A stretch of DNA of 64,000 bases, taken from Protea cynaroides. Taxonomy: Eukaryota; Streptophyta; Magnoliopsida; Proteales; Proteaceae. This document shows, in pieces, positions 60,646 to 64,000 of this stretch (the first letter of the stretch is position 1; each line of letters starts with the position of its first letter). Below the pieces are notes generated by a model, which saw only the letters and a list, made by a program, of their open reading frames with translations, was not told where the DNA came from and did not search any database. Both the position numbers and the translations under genes were made by a program. The stretch covers positions 44,213,726-44,277,725 of the forward strand of contig CM053266.1 of NCBI GenBank assembly GCA_028583415.1. Reading direction: 5' to 3'.

Positions 60646-62442
60646 TTTTATATATGATAAGTCCACATCATTTCCTGTTTATTTAACTATCCAATGAGAT
60701 CATACTAAAAGCGACCAATCAAAGAACAACATGTGTCTTTACGAGGATTAAGTATTTCCATAGATACATGTTGGCATCTCAATACATCTTATAAGGCATG
60801 CCACTATATCTACAAGTGATTAAGGACGTGCCCCAAAGCAATCACATTCGGATAAGCAATAATTAATCCACTCAAAGTTGGTAAGTTATACGTGTTAGCT
60901 AACAAAGGTAACTAAATGTAGAATTAATGACGTTTTAAAGGAATCATAAGACAGTTATGATAAAACAACCATTGGATTTACATCAGACGGTTAAAAAGCT
61001 TTCTTGCATACACACAACTCACGCCCCTTCTTAGGGATCGGAACTATTAGTAATGCACAGAGATTCCCATTCAGCGATGACAACTCTTGAAGGATCTTGG
61101 ATGGAGTTCCAACACTTACGTAACCACAAGGAGACATCCCCAAATCCAAGGTCACTCCAGACCCTTATAAATACCCACAACATCGAAGGTAATTGGATCG
61201 AACTTTTGTTATTTAATACTTTCATACCGCAGAAATTACTACATCCCTTTCTCTATCTTGAACTCGATTTTTACTATCCCCGAATTCATCTACTTATCAT
61301 CTAAAGACTGACTTAAGCATCGAAGTAATCACAAATTATCTAATCCACTCCTATTTTGTCTGTTTGCTAAACCCAGACCAATTTTGGATGATAACATTTA
61401 GAATTATCAAATAATCTCCACGTGGCAAAACCAGTCATACTTGTTCTGAAAACTTTTTCCCATTAAAATACAAAAAAACCAATACACTCCTAGAGCCTAG
61501 AGGCATGTTTGGTAACACGTAGAAACATATCTTCATTACCAAAAACACACCTTCTCCCCCCAAAAACAGAAATCGGCACCACCTCCTTAGGTTCATAAAC
61601 AAGTGTCAATAATCGACACATTGCAAACTCAATTAAAATCACGTGCTTTGCATGTACTGGCTGATGTACGTGTGTGTTGCTAATAGTGGGCCCCTGCGTT
61701 GTTTTCTTGCCACTTGGCACTTGTCTTGATCTTTTTGACATTCCTCTTTCTTCTCCATTGGCTTTGATTGGCTACTTCTAAGCAATACATCTTCCATTGG
61801 CGTATTCCATCATGATACCAATGGAACGGATGCCGTCAAGGCAACTGATTTTGAGAGCCCTGCCGGGGTTATCCAAAATCTGCCGGGCCCCACATGGGCT
61901 AACCATGTTATACGATATGATATCGCGATAATTGAGCAGCATTTAACGACTTTCGTTATCAATGGCGGTTTGTAAGATTTTCCTATCTGGTTCCGGAAAG
62001 AGTTAGTTTGCTTTAAAGACTTTAACACAGTTGATTGGTTTTTGTTATGGAGAAATACCCAATCTTTGATCATTTGATGGAATTCAATTCCTTGGGAGAA
62101 AAGTAAATGCAAGTAGTAGGATATACAGTTGGAAATAAAAGCATCTTTTTAACCATCTTTGGCTTTTTCTCTTGATTTTTGGCTGGTATGAACTTGTTCT
62201 CGACTTCGACTTTCGACCTCCAATTTAGCTGAAGACCCAGAAAATTTGTGTGAATTCAGAGTTTCTGCAATTGGGGGGCTTGTAATTGTTGAACTTTCTT
62301 CACAAGGGTTGTTTTGATTATTGAGTTTTTGTGATCTGTTTTGTCTTAGTTATCTGAAATTGATATTTTGTGTTTATTCTCCATCTGGGTTCTTCCCATT
62401 TAATCGATTAATCGAGGGGGAGGCAGTGGTATTGGTAGGAAG
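60646..62442. other. Intergenic region upstream of the vacuolar sorting receptor
   Basis: No gene or repeat was recognised. The last few hundred bases (about 62150-62442) are probably the promoter and 5' UTR of the receptor gene. ORFs on both strands around 61030-62112 lack protein-like features. Confidence 0.45.
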
Positions 62443-62865
62443 ATGAGGGAAAAGCTAGGGTTTTGCATCTGGGTTTTGTTTCTCGTGGGCTCTTGTGTTG
62501 GTAAATTTGTTGTGGAGAAGAACAGTTTACGGGTGACTTCACCGGAGTCGGTGAAAGGTGTATATGAATGTGCGATTGGAAATTTTGGTGTTCCGCAGTA
62601 CGGCGGAACCATGGTCGGGACTGTGGTGTATCCAAAAACGAATCAAAAGGCATGCAAGAGCTTTGACGAGGCTGATGTGTCTTTCAAATCGAAGCCAGGA
62701 GGCCTTCCAACCTTCCTTCTTGCTGATAGAGGAGGTCAGCTCTGTTAAATTGATGTTTAGAACTGTACTTTTGTTACAAATTGTGGACTTTTTTGGGCTC
62801 TGTTTTCGTTTTACCGGATGCTTTTGATAATTGAATTGCAATTAAAACCTATTGCTCTCTCTCTC

Positions 62866-62910
<45 letters not shown>

Positions 62911-64000
62911 GTTTTCCATTTTTAGTGATTTCTAATATGGTTATGTGATATTTTATTAATTCTCTACTTATTTCGGCTAATGAAAGCTCTATTGAATTAT
63001 AGATTAGATAAAGTTGCTGATAGCGTTGCAATTATTGTACTCTGCCTGATTGACCTCTCTATATTTCATTTAACTTCATTTTTGGAAAGGGTTGCTTGAA
63101 GTTGCTTTAAATTCTATTTCTTTATTTTGTATTGGGCTCTAGTTGCTGACTCTACTTAAATGCCTTTAAACGCGCTGGCTTCTGGTAATCGAATTTCTAG
63201 TTGTCAAATCCGATTATCTGGGTCCTTCGGATTGGATTTAGTTTGGGATTGCCGAGCTTTATAGTAGATATTCCTGGTGATTGTCATGCATGGCTCTGAA
63301 AACTACCTTGCAAGCTTTCTTCTTACTGGCAAGTTCGCTTTGTTGGCAGATTGTTACTTCACGTTGAAAGCATGGAATGCGCAAAAGGCTGGGGCAGCTG
63401 CTATTCTTGTCACAGATAACAGAATAGAACCTTTGATCACCATGGACACACCAGAAGAGGAGAATTCGGGAGCCGATTATCTGCAGAAAATCAACATTCC
63501 CTCTGCACTTATTAGTAAGACGTTGGGAGACAGCATCAAGAAAGCTTTATCAACTGGAGAAATGGTTAACATAAACTTGGATTGGAGGGAGGCGCTGCCT
63601 CACCCAGATGACCGGGTTGAATACGAGTTCTGGACAAATAGCAACGATGAATGTGGGCCTAAGTGTGATAGTCAAATCGAGTTTGTCAAGAACTTCAAAG
63701 GAGCAGCTCAGATTCTTGAGAAAGGAGGTTACACTCAGTTTACTCCACATTACATCACTTGGTATTGCCCAGAAGCTTTTACTTTGAGCAAGCAGTGCAA
63801 GTCTCAGTGCATCAACCATGGGAGGTACTGTGCTCCAGATCCTGAACAGGATTTCAGTAGAGGTTATGATGGAAAGGATGTCGTTGTTCAGAATTTGCGG
63901 CAGGCTTGTTTGTTTAAGGTCGCAAACGAAAGCGGCAAACCATGGCTTTGGTGGGATTACGTTACAGACTTTTCAATCCGGTGCCCAATGAAAGAGAAGA
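62443..64000 (+). CDS. Vacuolar sorting receptor, VSR1/BP-80 type (5' part, runs off the window)
   Basis: Exon 1 (62443-62734) and exon 2 (63350 to beyond 64000) join in phase as GGA-G|AT-TGT. Together they encode about the first 314 residues of a protein normally near 620. The signal peptide is MREKLGFCIWVLFLVGSCVG, followed by FVVEKNSLRVTSPESVKGVY. A protease-associated domain lies at about residues 55-165 (IGNFGVPQYGGTMVGTVVYP, FLLADRGDCYFTLKAWNAQK, NIPSALISKTLGDSIKKAL). It is followed by the VSR-specific central region with conserved Cys residues, WTNSNDECGPKCDSQIEF, YCPEAFTLSKQCKSQC and NHGRYCAPDPEQDFSRGYDG. Known receptors of this family bind vacuolar sorting signals in the Golgi/trans-Golgi and deliver soluble cargo to prevacuolar compartments. 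The EGF repeats, membrane span and tail should lie downstream of the window. Confidence 0.96.
62853..62906. repeat. (CT)n microsatellite in the VSR first intron
   Basis: This is a near-continuous CT tract about 110 bp downstream of the exon 1 donor. A minus-strand ORF of alternating Arg and Glu across it is an artefact. Confidence 0.9.

Noticed and set aside
1..64000. CRISPR arrays, operons, riboswitches, bacterial-type promoters
   Set aside because: The sequence is plant nuclear DNA with spliced genes. The regular repeats seen are microsatellites, a minisatellite and transposon parts.

Overview
The window is nuclear DNA from a flowering plant, most likely a non-grass angiosperm and probably a eudicot. 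Genes have GT-AG introns, AT-rich intergenic DNA and plant-only families (a chloroplast-targeted glycerol-3-phosphate dehydrogenase, type-A response regulators, a vacuolar sorting receptor). It also holds Au SINEs, LTR elements, MITEs and a relic of plastid DNA. I cannot name the species. Exons below were assigned by eye from splice sites, reading frame and family knowledge.

Layout. 115-330 is a nuclear copy of plastid 23S rRNA. 1127-3697 (+) holds the last three exons of a GOST/lung-seven-transmembrane protein, with an Au SINE in an intron. 5168-10295 (-) is a complete nine-exon plastid NAD-dependent glycerol-3-phosphate dehydrogenase (GLY1/SFD1 type), tail to tail with the previous gene. 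10.3-18.2 kb is gene-poor: an AT microsatellite, a hairpin MITE, a LINE fragment and one small intact His/Cys-rich ORF (15049-15267, +).

18.4-48.9 kb (+) is one gene of about 30 kb, which I identify as the HEIP1 meiotic crossover factor (plant counterpart of animal REDIC1/C12orf40). Its core promoter carries a TATA box and a full match to the mitosis-specific activator (MSA) element. Seventeen coding exons can be traced; at least one more is missing from my model. Two introns have grown to about 10 kb through nested insertions: a 2.8-kb solo LTR holding a Mutator-like foldback MITE, hAT MITEs, SINEs, and a Copia-like element that contains a gag-only LTR element that in turn contains another foldback element.

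48.5-58.4 kb is a segmental duplication. Each unit carries the last two HEIP1 exons (+) and a complete five-exon type-A response regulator of the ARR16/17 clade (-). Both regulators look intact. The second HEIP1 tail is an orphan split by a solo LTR. Unshared insertions make each copy distinguishable.

58.4-62.4 kb contains two hAT-like MITEs, one nested in an older repeat. 62443 to the window end (+) is the 5' part of a vacuolar sorting receptor (VSR1/BP-80 type). The genes do not form a pathway; the main biological interest is the coupling of a meiotic gene's 3' end with a duplicated cytokinin-response gene.
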